Shown: positions 9,364-17,842 of the stretch, in pieces | Position numbering within the stretch: the first letter of the stretch is position 1 | Layout of the letters: each line of letters starts with the position of its first letter | Origin: Nostoc sp. TCL240-02 | GTDB taxonomy: Bacteria > Cyanobacteriota > Cyanobacteriia > Cyanobacteriales > Nostocaceae | Length of the DNA: 64,000 nt | Assembly: GCF_013343235.1 (NCBI RefSeq) | Contig: NZ_CP040094.1 | Location: 2,666,501 to 2,730,500 of the forward strand | Reading direction: 5' to 3' | Notes under the pieces: generated by a model | What the model was told of the DNA's origin: nothing | Databases searched by the model: none | What the model saw: the letters and a program-made list of their open reading frames with translations, nothing else | Position numbers and translations under genes: made by a program

Positions 9364-9482
9364 TGTACATTCACTAATTATTTGTCACTGTTAACAGATT
9401 ATTGTCACTTTTCACTAATTAATGTCATTGTTAAGAGATTAATATCCTCTTTGAGAAATTAATGGCACTTTAGAGAACTAGG
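9364..9482. repeat. CAST right end (tRNA-proximal) with TnsB-binding repeats
   Basis: After the terminal TGTACA come roughly five spaced repeats of the form (A/T)TTCACTAATTATTTGTCAC, progressively diverged: starts near 9370, 9390, 9410, 9431 and 9452. The left end carries the same motif, which identifies them as TnsB binding sites. Confidence 0.8.
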
Positions 9483-9671
9483 ATGTAACTTTCCTATAAC
9501 ATTATTTCATGTATATCTCACTTTTAGGTGATTGATTACGATACTTTAAAAGAAACCGCCTAGAATGCTTTTGCAAGATACCCACAGCTGGCGATTGCAG
9601 GAAGAATCCATAACGTACTGTGCGTTTAATCTCACCTTGTTAGAAAATATTTTTTGTCCAAAACATTTACG

Positions 9672-9726
9672 ACCAATAGATTAAGAGTCCTTTCAACCCA
9701 CCCTTTTTAACAAAACTGTTGTAGCT
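9672..9726 (-). ncRNA. Delocalised homing crRNA (diverged repeat plus 18-nt spacer)
   Basis: On the minus strand a diverged repeat (9726-9690), ending GGGTGGGTTGAAAG, is followed by spacer GACTCTTAATCTATTGGT (9689-9672). The spacer is identical to 9304-9321 in tRNA-Lys, preceded there by GTA, matching the GTN PAM of Cas12k. Divergence begins at nucleotide 19, the short match length known for V-K homing spacers. The repeat retains the tracrRNA-pairing 3' part but has lost the 5' part. It lies 31 bp beyond the last array repeat. Confidence 0.9.
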
Positions 9727-9757
9727 AATCTGAAAAATAAGATATAAATCTTTTAAT

Positions 9758-10159
9758 CTTTTAACCCGTCTCTATCCGAAGGGTTGTTGAAATCGGTCTT
9801 CACTTCCCAATCCGATTGTGAATGACTTTTTTCAGCCCGTCTCAAGCTAGAAGGGGTATTGAAACCGTGATGGGCAAGGTAAAGACTGGTGGCAGTATGT
9901 TAACTTTCAACCCGCCTCTAGCTGAGAGGGGTGTTGAAACTGGGTCAATTTCCTCGCGCTGATTCTCTTCCATTTGTAAACTTTCAACCCGCCTCTAGCT
10001 GGGAGGGGTGTTGAAACTTGGGGCATTGCCTTTAAGTCATAGCGACAATGGCACTTTCAACCCGCCTCTAGCTGGGAGGGGTGTTGAAACCTCTTCCATT
10101 CAGGAGTGTTATGATTCTTCCACTTTCAACCCGCCTCTAGCTGGGAGGGGTGTTGAAAC
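9758..10159 (-). CRISPR. CRISPR array, 6 repeats and 5 spacers, type V-K
   Basis: Four near-identical 37-nt repeats lie at 10123-10159, 10054-10090, 9981-10017 and 9904-9940 (one substitution in the last). Two diverged ones lie at 9829-9865 and 9758-9793. Read on the minus strand each begins GTTTCAACACCCCTC and ends GCGGGTTGAAAG, the type V-K pattern. Spacers are 32, 36, 40, 38 and 35 nt. The array follows the tracrRNA in the same direction as cas12k. There are no cas1/cas2 genes, so it cannot acquire spacers by itself. I found no match of the array spacers inside the window. Confidence 0.95.
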
Positions 10160-10355
10160 TCTGCGCTTCAAACCCTTGACTTACCAATAGTTCTGAAGGC
10201 ATTTTTGTCACGTCTCCCAAAATCGCTGGTTAGTTAATACTTAAAAAAGTAAATCAACTGACACATTAAAGGCTATAAACCTTATTAAACAAGCGATTTA
10301 AAGTTTTGCCAGGAGTCCCAGGGAAATCGCCCCCGCTTTCCCATGCCAAAAAATA

Positions 10356-10585
10356 ATTAAGGTGGGTTCCTCCTTGGTCGGAGGTGATTCAGTAGCCACC
10401 ACTGCGGTAAACCCGCACCTCTATTACTGGGGGCGCACCTAATTCCTATCCACAAGGGATAGCAGCATCAAGGTGGGCAGCTACCAGGGTCAGAAAGCAA
10501 GACTGTTTAACAGCAGTCAAACTAACCCAAATTTACACAGCACAGAGGCTTGTAACAAGCATGAACTGCGGCGCTGTTTAATTTT
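10356..10585 (-). ncRNA. tracrRNA of the type V-K CAST
   Basis: Downstream of cas12k on the same strand, the minus strand starts near AACAGCGCCGCAGTTCATGC and contains CTTGCTTTCTGACCCTGGTA, GCTGCCCACCTTGATGCTGC and GTGGCTACTGAATCACC. These blocks, which I recognise from the Scytonema ShCAST tracrRNA, come in the same order. The 3' part ends GGAGGAACCCACCTT, whose AACCCACC is the anti-repeat. It pairs perfectly with GGTGGGTT of the delocalised repeat and with one A-C mismatch to GGCGGGTT of the array repeats. The exact 5' and 3' ends are estimates. Confidence 0.9.
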
Positions 10586-10619
10586 CTTATTCTATTATCA
10601 AGGTTCGGTGTTTTGTCAA

Positions 10620-12557
10620 TCAGTTTATTTTGCGGGAATAGTAAGCTGCGATCGCTAATTCTTTCGCTTTCTCCTGCGGGCTTCCTCTAACTGACTGTTT
10701 TGCTTCCTCTACAACAATTCCAGCTTTTTTTGCTTGATTTTGAATGCCTGTAATCAATCTGCCATAACTCCACTGATGAACACTAACTCGATACTGTTTG
10801 GCATACTTTTTTTGAACTTCTATTAAGTCTGATTTTTGTTCAGCTTTGGCTTGAACCTCACTTTGAACTTGTTCTCGCATATCGCCCAACTTAGGGAGGA
10901 CGATACTACCAGCTTTATAGGTTTGTGCGATCGCTAGAATTTCTTTAGCTATCAATCTGTCTACATACTGCCCTAACTCTGATTCTCCCAATTGATTTGG
11001 TGCAGCAAGTGTTTGAGCTATTTGGCGTTGATGAGATAAGGAGTGCTTTTGTTGTCGCTGTCTATTAACCAGTCTGTAATTATCACCAAGTATTTGTTTA
11101 ATACTCCGGTGGATAAGCACTTTACCTGTAGAGCCATCAACTACTGCTACTGTTGTAGGCTTTTCTAGACCAAAGCTAACACCAACAAGAATATGAGATT
11201 GACCTTTATATAAGGGTTTGTTGGGACGAGGGAAAGGGTTATTAATTCTGGCTAATGTGGAGTTTTTCCTTTTTATATAAGCTAGCTGTTTGTCATTGAG
11301 GTCGTCCTTGGCTTTAATTTTGGTGAGAATTTTAGCAATTTCTTCTGCTTTTTCTTCTCTGACTAGGTTTGTTCCTTCATCTGTCCACAGACGAGTATCT
11401 ACAGAACAGTAGAGAATTAAATGGTTAACATTCCAAGGATCGCCTTTGCCTTCCTCTTCTTGCCAAGCAATAAGTCCACTTCGGAGAGTGAAAAGGCTAC
11501 TGGAGTGCTGTTTTTTACCGATTCGTTTGATTTGCTGGTCTTCATAGAAACGTTGAAACCAATGGAGTTGACGAGAGTCACAATATATTTGGAAAGTATG
11601 TTCACTAAAACCATTGAATTTTACACAGATACGCCCATCTTTGTTTTTGAACCAAGTCATATCTTCATTGGTCTCAAAAGCAACTGGAAAAGGTATTCTA
11701 CTAGGGTTTTTTAATAAATTGTCTTGCCATGATTTCGCCTCACCTTCATTGCTAGGAACTTGTTGAGTGGCAATAATGAGAGTTTCTAGCCATTTCGTAT
11801 CGCTTAAATCTCTTCCTTTAGGAATTCGAGCAGCTAGCTGTTCCGTAAGACGTTCAATTTGAATTTCTACTTTGCGCCGACGCTGGGCGAACTTTTTTAG
11901 GTCTTCTTCTTTCTCACTCACTTTGCATCTATTTTTAAGCAAATAGCTGATAGCACAACGAGTTAGGTTATCTTCTGTGTTGCTGTAAGCCTCAAATAGG
12001 CTCTTGGAGACAGTGCGATCGCGTAGCGTCCGCTCCGCGCAATCGCTATCCGAATCCTTTGATTTTTTAGTTTTTTGCCGTTTCTTTCCTTTGACTGGTT
12101 GTGGTTCAACCGTGTCTGACTGGGGTGTAACTTGAACCAGAATTTCAGCAGCTTTGATACGAAGGCTTTCTAAGTTAACACCACTGGTTTCTACTAATTC
12201 AGTATCACTTTTGAGCATTTCCAACCAACGATTTTTACCGTCTAGTTGGTACTGCAACCTTTTCATCAGTGCTAACCAAGATTTGTAGATATAGTTAACT
12301 CTAGCGATCGCACTTGTGTAAAACCGTCCTGGTTGACCAGTAAACCGAGAGTCGGTTTTGAGTACTGCACACAGTTGCTTGACTATCCCAGTAGGTATTT
12401 TTCCCTTTTGTCGCCAGGTTTCAAAGTCAGGATCTTGAGCTACTTGAAGCAATAATTCATTAATCAGTGGAGTGTTTTGATCTGCCATGAGCTTCCATAG
12501 CTGTTGGCGAGTAACAACACTAGCGACAAGACGACACTGAATCGTGTTTTGACTCAT
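10620..12557 (-). CDS. cas12k: Cas12k, nuclease-inactive type V-K effector
   Basis: A 645-residue effector when started at the ATG giving MSQNTIQCRL; an upstream in-frame start would add 22 residues but does not fit the family. It binds the crRNA-tracrRNA duplex and directs TnsB/TnsC/TniQ insertion to a GTN-flanked target. Family blocks seen in order: RQQLWKLMADQNTPLINELL, AISYLLKNRCK, GRDLSDTKWLETL, FQIYCDSRQLHWFQRF, HILVGVSFGLEKPTTVAVVDG, IVLPKLGDMRE and RGSPQEKAKELAIAAY. The RuvC acidic residues are replaced, as in all Cas12k, so no DNA cleavage is expected. In a Lys/Ser-rich linker near residue 180 a GC-rich palindromic repeat has been absorbed in frame. A divergent MerR-type gene lies 77 bp upstream. 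Confidence 0.97.
   Translation of the reverse strand: MSQNTIQCRLVASVVTRQQLWKLMADQNTPLINELLLQVAQDPDFETWRQKGKIPTGIVKQLCAVLKTDSRFTGQPGRFYTSAIARVNYIYKSWLALMKRLQYQLDGKNRWLEMLKSDTELVETSGVNLESLRIKAAEILVQVTPQSDTVEPQPVKGKKRQKTKKSKDSDSDCAERTLRDRTVSKSLFEAYSNTEDNLTRCAISYLLKNRCKVSEKEEDLKKFAQRRRKVEIQIERLTEQLAARIPKGRDLSDTKWLETLIIATQQVPSNEGEAKSWQDNLLKNPSRIPFPVAFETNEDMTWFKNKDGRICVKFNGFSEHTFQIYCDSRQLHWFQRFYEDQQIKRIGKKQHSSSLFTLRSGLIAWQEEEGKGDPWNVNHLILYCSVDTRLWTDEGTNLVREEKAEEIAKILTKIKAKDDLNDKQLAYIKRKNSTLARINNPFPRPNKPLYKGQSHILVGVSFGLEKPTTVAVVDGSTGKVLIHRSIKQILGDNYRLVNRQRQQKHSLSHQRQIAQTLAAPNQLGESELGQYVDRLIAKEILAIAQTYKAGSIVLPKLGDMREQVQSEVQAKAEQKSDLIEVQKKYAKQYRVSVHQWSYGRLITGIQNQAKKAGIVVEEAKQSVRGSPQEKAKELAIAAYYSRKIN
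12014..12046. repeat. GC-rich palindromic repeat inside cas12k
   Basis: The stretch has flanking GCGATCGC/AATCGC and internal GTAGCGTCCGCTCCGCGC, the pattern of dispersed Nostoc palindromic repeats (similar units at 52786-52884 and 59938-59975). It keeps the cas12k frame open and encodes a Cys-Ala-Glu-Arg-Thr-Leu-Arg-Asp-like insert in the linker. Confidence 0.65.
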
Positions 12558-12573
12558 CGATTTTAAATTTAAA

Positions 12574-12586
12574 AACATATTATGTT
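12574..12586. promoter_or_regulatory. Candidate operator between cas12k and cvkR-like gene
   Basis: AACATATTATGTT is a perfect 13-bp palindrome located 17 bp upstream of the cas12k start codon, in the 77-bp divergent intergenic region. A second weaker one (ACCATATATGTT, about 12594-12605) lies nearby. MerR-type CvkR repressors of V-K systems bind an ACAT...ATGT palindrome at the cas12k promoter, so this is the likely operator; the assignment is inference. Confidence 0.6.
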
Positions 12587-12634
12587 CAATAATACCATAT
12601 ATGTTTAGTAAAATGCTGTGCATAAAATGATTTC

Positions 12635-13060
12635 ATGCAGGAAACTTTTTTTACGAGTAAACAAGCTGCTGAAATCACAGGCTGCACTCTCCGCCAGCTC
12701 CAATACTGGCGAGAAAAGGGTGTAGTTATGCCTGTTATCGGTGAAACTGGAATAGGGCGTAGTATTTATTACTCAAAGCCGAATTTGATCGAACTGGCAG
12801 TAATGTTATATTTTTTGTCTATGGGGCTAAATTTTGATGTTGCTAATACTACGCTCAAAATATTGAAAGACAAGGAACCAGAATTATTTGAATCTGGTAA
12901 AGGTACGCGGTGGATGCTCCAACGAGACAATCAGAAGCGATCGCTCGAACTTGTAGAGTTTGAATTAGAACAAGCGATCGCGCAAATAAAAGCAGGTCAA
13001 CCTGTAATTCCAGTATGGTTAGATACCATACATGAGCGTATAGCTAGCAAGTTGAAATGA
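12635..13060 (+). CDS. cvkR: CvkR-like MerR-type repressor of the CAST
   Basis: A 141-residue regulator, divergent from cas12k with a 77-bp shared promoter region. The N-terminus is a MerR-type winged helix: FTSKQAAEITGCTLRQLQYWREKGVVMP (about 5-32) with the wing GRSIYYS. The C-terminal half is helical and lacks the metal-binding Cys residues of MerR, as in the CvkR proteins known from cyanobacterial V-K CASTs that repress cas12k and limit transposition. Position and fold support the same role here. The 3' end is 90 bp before the hsdM start. Confidence 0.88.
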   Translation: MQETFFTSKQAAEITGCTLRQLQYWREKGVVMPVIGETGIGRSIYYSKPNLIELAVMLYFLSMGLNFDVANTTLKILKDKEPELFESGKGTRWMLQRDNQKRSLELVEFELEQAIAQIKAGQPVIPVWLDTIHERIASKLK

Positions 13061-13150
13061 TTTGACTTCAGCAATTTGGAAGTGTGTTGGAGTGTCTCTC
13101 AACAAGAGATATACTGGCAAAGCATTAGTCTCGGAATCTCAGCATCTACT

Positions 13151-14686
13151 ATGGGCAAACTCACGCTGCCGCAACTAGAACGTCATCTTTTTTCTGCTGC
13201 TGATATTCTGCGGGGAAAGATGGATGCTTCGGACTTCAAAGAATACATCTTCGGGATGCTTTTTTTAAAACGCGCCTCGGATGTATTTGAGCCGCAGTAT
13301 GAGCAGATTTTGCAGCAAAATTTGCAAAGGGGACGGACACAAGAAGAAGCAAACATGAGGGCAGAAAACCCCACCACTTACAAAGAAACTTTTTTTGTAC
13401 CAGAGAAGGCGCGGTGGGCATATATTCGTGATGAGCTACATAAAAACGTCGGACAAGGGCTAAATGATGCTTTGACGGCATTTGAGGAAAGTAATGAAGC
13501 GCTGACAGGTGTATTAAAACATATTGATTTTAATCGTCAAGCTGGTAAAAATCGGATTCCTGATGTCAAGTTGCGCGAACTGATTAAACACTTCAATAAA
13601 TATCGTTTGCGAAATGAGGATTTTGTATTTCCTGATTTGCTGGGTGCGGCTTACGAGTACCTGATTAAAGAGTTTGCAGATTCAGCCGGGAAAAAAGGGG
13701 GCGAGTTTTATACGCCGCGTGAAGTAGTGCAGTTGATGGTGCGTCTGTTAAAACCTCAGCCTGGGATGTCAGTTTACGATCCCTGTTGTGGTTCTGGGGG
13801 AATGTTAATTCAGTCCAAGCAATATGTAGAAGAATGCGGTCGTGATGCCAGAAATTTAGCATTATACGGTCAGGATAATAACGGCGGCGTATGGGCAATT
13901 TGCAAAATTAATATGCTGCTGCACGGCATTCGAGATGCAGATATACATAATGACGATACTCTGTTTAATCCCTTGCATATTGCTGACGGTGAACTAATCC
14001 GCTTTGACAGAGTAATCAGTAATCCGCCTTTTTCTCAAAACTATAGCCGCGAGGGAATGCAATTTTCTGGACGCTTTACGCATGGTTATTGCCCTGAGAC
14101 GGGTAAAAAAGCAGATTTGATGTTTGCCCAGCACATGTTAGCTGTTCTCAAAACTGATGGGATGATGGCAACGGTAATGCCGCATGGGGTGCTGTTTCGC
14201 GGCGGAGAAGAAAAGAAAATTCGGGAGAGTTTTATTAAAAACAATCAATTAGAGGCAGTGATTGGCTTACCACCGAATTTGTTTTATGGCACAGGTATCC
14301 CCGCCTGTATTTTGGTGATGTGTCCACAAGGGGCAAAACCTGTTGAACGCCAGGGAAAAGTTTTGTTTATTAATGCTGATGCTGAATATTATGCAGGTCG
14401 CGCTCAAAATTATTTGCGTCCTGAGCATATTGAAAAGATTTCCTGGGTGTTTGAAAATTTTGTGTCTTTACCGGGATATTCGGCAGTAGTAACTAAGGAA
14501 AAATTGGCAGAAGAAGGTTACAACTGTAATATCCGCCGCTATGCTGATAATGCACTACCACCAGAACCACAAGATGTAAAAGCGCATTTATTTGGGGGAA
14601 TTCCTAAGGCTGAGGTCGAAGCGAAGCGCGAATTATTGGCAGCACATGGGTTTGACCCCAGTAGGATTGTAGCGGAGAGGAATTAG
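13151..14686 (+). CDS. hsdM: Type I restriction-modification, DNA methyltransferase subunit HsdM
   Basis: A 511-residue N6-adenine methyltransferase of the type I RM cargo. The start at the ATG giving [10 protein letters not shown] is preferred; 25 residues upstream are unlike the family. Domain order: HsdM N-terminal helical domain (1-150), then the methylase core with [13 protein letters not shown], AdoMet motif [14 protein letters not shown] and catalytic motif [11 protein letters not shown]. Later motifs [17 protein letters not shown] and [11 protein letters not shown] follow. It ends shortly after, near 511 residues, and the following gene appears to supply the missing C-terminal part. 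The hsdM stop overlaps the next GTG start by one base, so translation is coupled. Confidence 0.93.
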   Translation: MGKLTLPQLERHLFSAADILRGKMDASDFKEYIFGMLFLKRASDVFEPQYEQILQQNLQRGRTQEEANMRAENPTTYKETFFVPEKARWAYIRDELHKNVGQGLNDALTAFEESNEALTGVLKHIDFNRQAGKNRIPDVKLRELIKHFNKYRLRNEDFVFPDLLGAAYEYLIKEFADSAGKKGGEFYTPREVVQLMVRLLKPQPGMSVYDPCCGSGGMLIQSKQYVEECGRDARNLALYGQDNNGGVWAICKINMLLHGIRDADIHNDDTLFNPLHIADGELIRFDRVISNPPFSQNYSREGMQFSGRFTHGYCPETGKKADLMFAQHMLAVLKTDGMMATVMPHGVLFRGGEEKKIRESFIKNNQLEAVIGLPPNLFYGTGIPACILVMCPQGAKPVERQGKVLFINADAEYYAGRAQNYLRPEHIEKISWVFENFVSLPGYSAVVTKEKLAEEGYNCNIRRYADNALPPEPQDVKAHLFGGIPKAEVEAKRELLAAHGFDPSRIVAERN

Positions 14687-15750
14687 TGGATTATTTGGAT
14701 TTTATTTCTGCAATTAGCGAAAGAGGGCAGATTAAAACTTTTATAGAATCGGATGCTGGTGTTCAGCAGCAAGAAGGCAAACTTTATAGTGTGTTTGCTG
14801 CTTGGTGGCAAATACACTCGACCAGTTTGGGTGACTTGCCTAAAACTAAAAAGGTGATGGAACTCCGCGCTGAGTTTTTTAGTTCTTTTGTAGATAGTTT
14901 GCAACCTGTGGGATTACTTGACCGCTTTAAAGTGGCGGGTGTGGTTGCTAGTTGGTGGAATGAACAGAGGTATGAACTCAGAACTTTATCAGAGTCAGAT
15001 TTTGGTGGTTTAGTTGATAGTTGGGTAGATACGATTAAAGATGCTTTAGAGCAAGATGATGATGAGAAGAAAAAACAGGCAAAATTTAACCCTCTAAATC
15101 ATAAATTGGTTGGGCGGTTGATGCCGGATTATTTACAAGATATTGCTGAGGCTGAGGCGAAAATTGCGGAGTTAGAACAGCAAAAGTCAGCTTTTGAGCA
15201 GGGAGAAGAAGCTGAGGCAGATGATGAAGAAGGTGAAGAATCAGAAGCGGTTAATATTGTCAAGGATTTAGAGAAAGACCTTAAGTATATAAAGAATTCG
15301 ATTAAAGAGCCGAAGAAAGAACTCAAGATTTTAAAGAAGGCATCTTTATTTAATAAGGATAAAATTGCTGAACTTGAGGTTTTTATTGAAGAAAATGAAG
15401 CGGAAATTGCCGAAATAGAAGCCCAACTGGAACCCTATAAGGAAATTGTTAAGCAGTTGAAGGAAGCCAAGGCAGAATTAAAGACGTTAAAGAATGAGTT
15501 GGTGAAGCGTTTGGAAGCTGCGCGGGCTGTGTTGACTGATGAAGATTGTCAGGATTTGGTGTTAGCAATTTTCAAAGATGGGTTAATTGCTGAATTGGAG
15601 CGATATGTTACCGCACATCGTCAGCAGGTGATTGCTGCGGTAGAGAATTGGTGGGATAAGTATCGGGTGACGTTGCAGGATATTGAGAAAGAACGGGATG
15701 CAGCAGCAAAGAAGTTGAATGAGTTTTTGCAGGGGTTGGGGTATGCGTGA
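14686..15750 (+). CDS. Coiled-coil protein, likely detached C-terminal part of HsdM
   Basis: A 354-residue protein starting at GTG that overlaps the hsdM stop. Residues 1-130 contain WW/aromatic-rich blocks (FAAWWQIH, FKVAGVVASWWNEQRYELRTL, GGLVDSWVDTIKDAL) similar to the C-terminal region I know from long (over 800-residue) HsdM proteins. Residues about 150-320 form a long, highly charged Lys/Glu coiled coil including EEAEADDEEGEESEA. It ends with a WWDKYRV helix. The gene overlaps hsdS by 8 bp. I infer a subunit of the methylase complex, perhaps a spacer between HsdM and HsdS; the similarity needs a profile search. Confidence 0.65.
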   Translation: MDYLDFISAISERGQIKTFIESDAGVQQQEGKLYSVFAAWWQIHSTSLGDLPKTKKVMELRAEFFSSFVDSLQPVGLLDRFKVAGVVASWWNEQRYELRTLSESDFGGLVDSWVDTIKDALEQDDDEKKKQAKFNPLNHKLVGRLMPDYLQDIAEAEAKIAELEQQKSAFEQGEEAEADDEEGEESEAVNIVKDLEKDLKYIKNSIKEPKKELKILKKASLFNKDKIAELEVFIEENEAEIAEIEAQLEPYKEIVKQLKEAKAELKTLKNELVKRLEAARAVLTDEDCQDLVLAIFKDGLIAELERYVTAHRQQVIAAVENWWDKYRVTLQDIEKERDAAAKKLNEFLQGLGYA

Positions 15751-17119
15751 GGTTTTGGTCAAAACGGAAGAGTTTAAGGATTCGCCAGTTGGGAGGATTC
15801 CGAAGGATTGGAGTTGCTTAACTATCAATGATTGCTTACGAGAGGGAATAATTATTGATGTGCAGGATGGTAATCATGGAGAAGCTCATCCGAAAACTGA
15901 TGACTTTGTAACTGAAGGTATTCCCTTTGTGATGGCAAAGGATTTAGTGAATGGGCAAATCAATATTGCAGATTGCCACAAGATTACTTGGCATCAATAT
16001 CAATCATTAAGAATAGGTTTTGCACATCCCCGTGATATTTTACTAAGTCACAAAGGCACTATTGGTTTAACAGCTATTGTTCCTAATTCGCTTCCAGATG
16101 TTATGCTAACCCCGCAAGTAACATACTACCGAGTCGCTGAAGGGAAGCAGTTATTAGGGAAGTTTTTATTTTGGTTTTTCCAGTCGCCCTTATTTCAGCA
16201 CAAACTTCAAATTCTTTCTGCTCAATCAACACGTTCATATATCGGTATCACATTACAAAAAACCTTATTAATCTTAATACCTCATATTGATGAACAAAAA
16301 AATATTGCTGAAATTTTGGATACAGTGGATGAAGCGATCGCCCGCACGTCGTCCCTCATTACAAAACTCAAACAAACCAAAGCCGGACTGCTGCAAGACT
16401 TGCTCACACGCGGGTTAGATGAGGATGGCAAATTGAGAGATCCAGAAGCGCATCCTGAACAATTTAAAGATTTGGCGCTGGGACGAATTCCACAAAAGTG
16501 GACTGTAAAAGAATTTGGTGAATACATTGCACATCTTGATAGCGGTTGGAGTCCTATCTGTGAAGCAGAGCCAGTAGCTAATGGTGAATGGGGAGTACTC
16601 AAAACAACTGCTGTTGTATGGAGTGGTTATAATCCTTCAGAAAGCAAAAAATTACCTTCAAATCTTGAACCACGATACTCAGCTGTTGTCGAAACTGATG
16701 ATATTCTCATAACTCGCAAAGGCCCGCGTGAGCGAGTAGGTGTAGTAGTTCATATTCCATCAACACCTGCTAATCTGATGATGCCAGATACAGTATTTCG
16801 AGTACGTCTGAAAGAATCAAGCCCGTTATTACCTGCTTTTATACCACTCACACTTGGTTCTATAGCTGTACAACAAGATTGGAATCGTAAAAAAGTTGGT
16901 TTAGCTGAAGCGCAAGTTGATATTAATTATGGAATTGTACGTGAAACAATAATTTATATACCACCAAAATCTGAGCAAAAATACATAATTCAAATTTTAA
17001 ATACTTATGACACCCGCATCCGCACAGAAGAAGCCTACCTTAACAAGCTCAAACTCCAAAAACAAGGACTAATGCAAGACCTATTAACTGGCAAAGTGCG
17101 ACTTAATAGCATTAAATAA
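15743..17119 (+). CDS. hsdS: Type I restriction-modification, specificity subunit HsdS
   Basis: A 458-residue subunit; its ATG lies inside the stop region of the previous gene (ATGCGTGA), an 8-bp overlap. The classic duplicated layout is clear: target recognition domain 1 (about 10-180), conserved helix with LLQDLLTRGLDEDGKLRD (about 215-235), recognition domain 2 (about 245-420) and a second conserved helix with LKLQKQGLMQDLLTGKVRL near the end. Both domains start with GRIPKDW or GRIPQKW-type motifs. It sets the bipartite sequence recognised by the HsdM/HsdR complex. The two recognition domains are unlike each other, as expected for an asymmetric site. Confidence 0.92.
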   Translation: MREVLVKTEEFKDSPVGRIPKDWSCLTINDCLREGIIIDVQDGNHGEAHPKTDDFVTEGIPFVMAKDLVNGQINIADCHKITWHQYQSLRIGFAHPRDILLSHKGTIGLTAIVPNSLPDVMLTPQVTYYRVAEGKQLLGKFLFWFFQSPLFQHKLQILSAQSTRSYIGITLQKTLLILIPHIDEQKNIAEILDTVDEAIARTSSLITKLKQTKAGLLQDLLTRGLDEDGKLRDPEAHPEQFKDLALGRIPQKWTVKEFGEYIAHLDSGWSPICEAEPVANGEWGVLKTTAVVWSGYNPSESKKLPSNLEPRYSAVVETDDILITRKGPRERVGVVVHIPSTPANLMMPDTVFRVRLKESSPLLPAFIPLTLGSIAVQQDWNRKKVGLAEAQVDINYGIVRETIIYIPPKSEQKYIIQILNTYDTRIRTEEAYLNKLKLQKQGLMQDLLTGKVRLNSIK

Positions 17120-17164
17120 TCTGAATAACAAAGTATTTACCACTCTTGATAACAAAATTAATCC

Positions 17165-17788
17165 ATGTCTACGCCAATTTACCACATTACCCCCATTGAT
17201 AACTTGCCATCAATTCTAAAATCAGGTGGATTGGCTGCGAATAGTAGGCTAAAAAAAACTGATTATATTGATATTGCTCATGGGCACATCCAAGATAGAA
17301 GAGGTCTAACTCGTGTTCCTTGTGGTATGGGTGGATATTTGCATGATTATGTACCATTTTATTTTGCTCCACGCTCTCCCATGCTTTATGCAATTCATAA
17401 AGGTAATGTAGAAAAATATAAAGGTGGACAAAATAAAGTAATTTACTTAGTTTCTGAAGTAGAAATTATAGCAAGTAATAAATTAGACTTTGTGTTTACT
17501 GATGGTCATGCTGCTGTTGTAGCTTTATCAGAATTTTACGATAAATTAGACGATTTATGTAATATTGATTGGAACATAATGAAAGCAAATTACTGGGCTA
17601 ACACTGATGAAGATAATGATAGAACACGCCGTAGGCAAGCTGAGTTCTTAGTGCATCAATTCTGCGATTGCTCATTAATCACAGAAATTGGAGTTATAAA
17701 TAATACAGTCCAGTCACAAGTTCAGCAACTACTACAAAACTTTAATAATCAGACTCTCGTTAAGGTTTACTCTAGTTGGTATTACTAA
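17165..17788 (+). CDS. darT: DarT-type DNA ADP-ribosyltransferase toxin
   Basis: A 207-residue toxin. The N-terminus IYHITPIDNLPSILKSGGL is the NAD-binding start of the DarT (DUF4433) family. Family blocks follow: IQDRRGLTRVPCGMGGYLHDYVPFYFAPRSPMLYAIHKGN, FTDGHA, FYDKLDDL, IDWNIMKANYW and RRRQAEFLVH, the last holding the likely catalytic Glu. DarT modifies thymidine in single-stranded DNA using NAD and blocks replication, for example during phage infection. It is 45 bp after hsdS and 54 bp before its antitoxin darG. The family and its partner are both clear; the DNA motif is not predictable from sequence. Confidence 0.92.
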   Translation: MSTPIYHITPIDNLPSILKSGGLAANSRLKKTDYIDIAHGHIQDRRGLTRVPCGMGGYLHDYVPFYFAPRSPMLYAIHKGNVEKYKGGQNKVIYLVSEVEIIASNKLDFVFTDGHAAVVALSEFYDKLDDLCNIDWNIMKANYWANTDEDNDRTRRRQAEFLVHQFCDCSLITEIGVINNTVQSQVQQLLQNFNNQTLVKVYSSWYY

Positions 17789-17842
17789 ATTTTTAAACAA
17801 AGTAAATTGTACAATTGTACTATAGTGTTCGATTTAAGGGAG

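Noticed and set aside
9941..10122. Possible targets of array spacers inside this window
   Set aside because: Only a shared 10-mer between two spacers was noticed; no protospacer beyond the homing spacer could be found by eye.
10008..10190. Open reading frame with repeated NPPLAGRGVET motif
   Set aside because: It is a translation of the CRISPR repeats.
10473..10658. 61-codon reading frame downstream of cas12k
   Set aside because: It lies antisense to the tracrRNA, whose sequence blocks are clearly recognisable.
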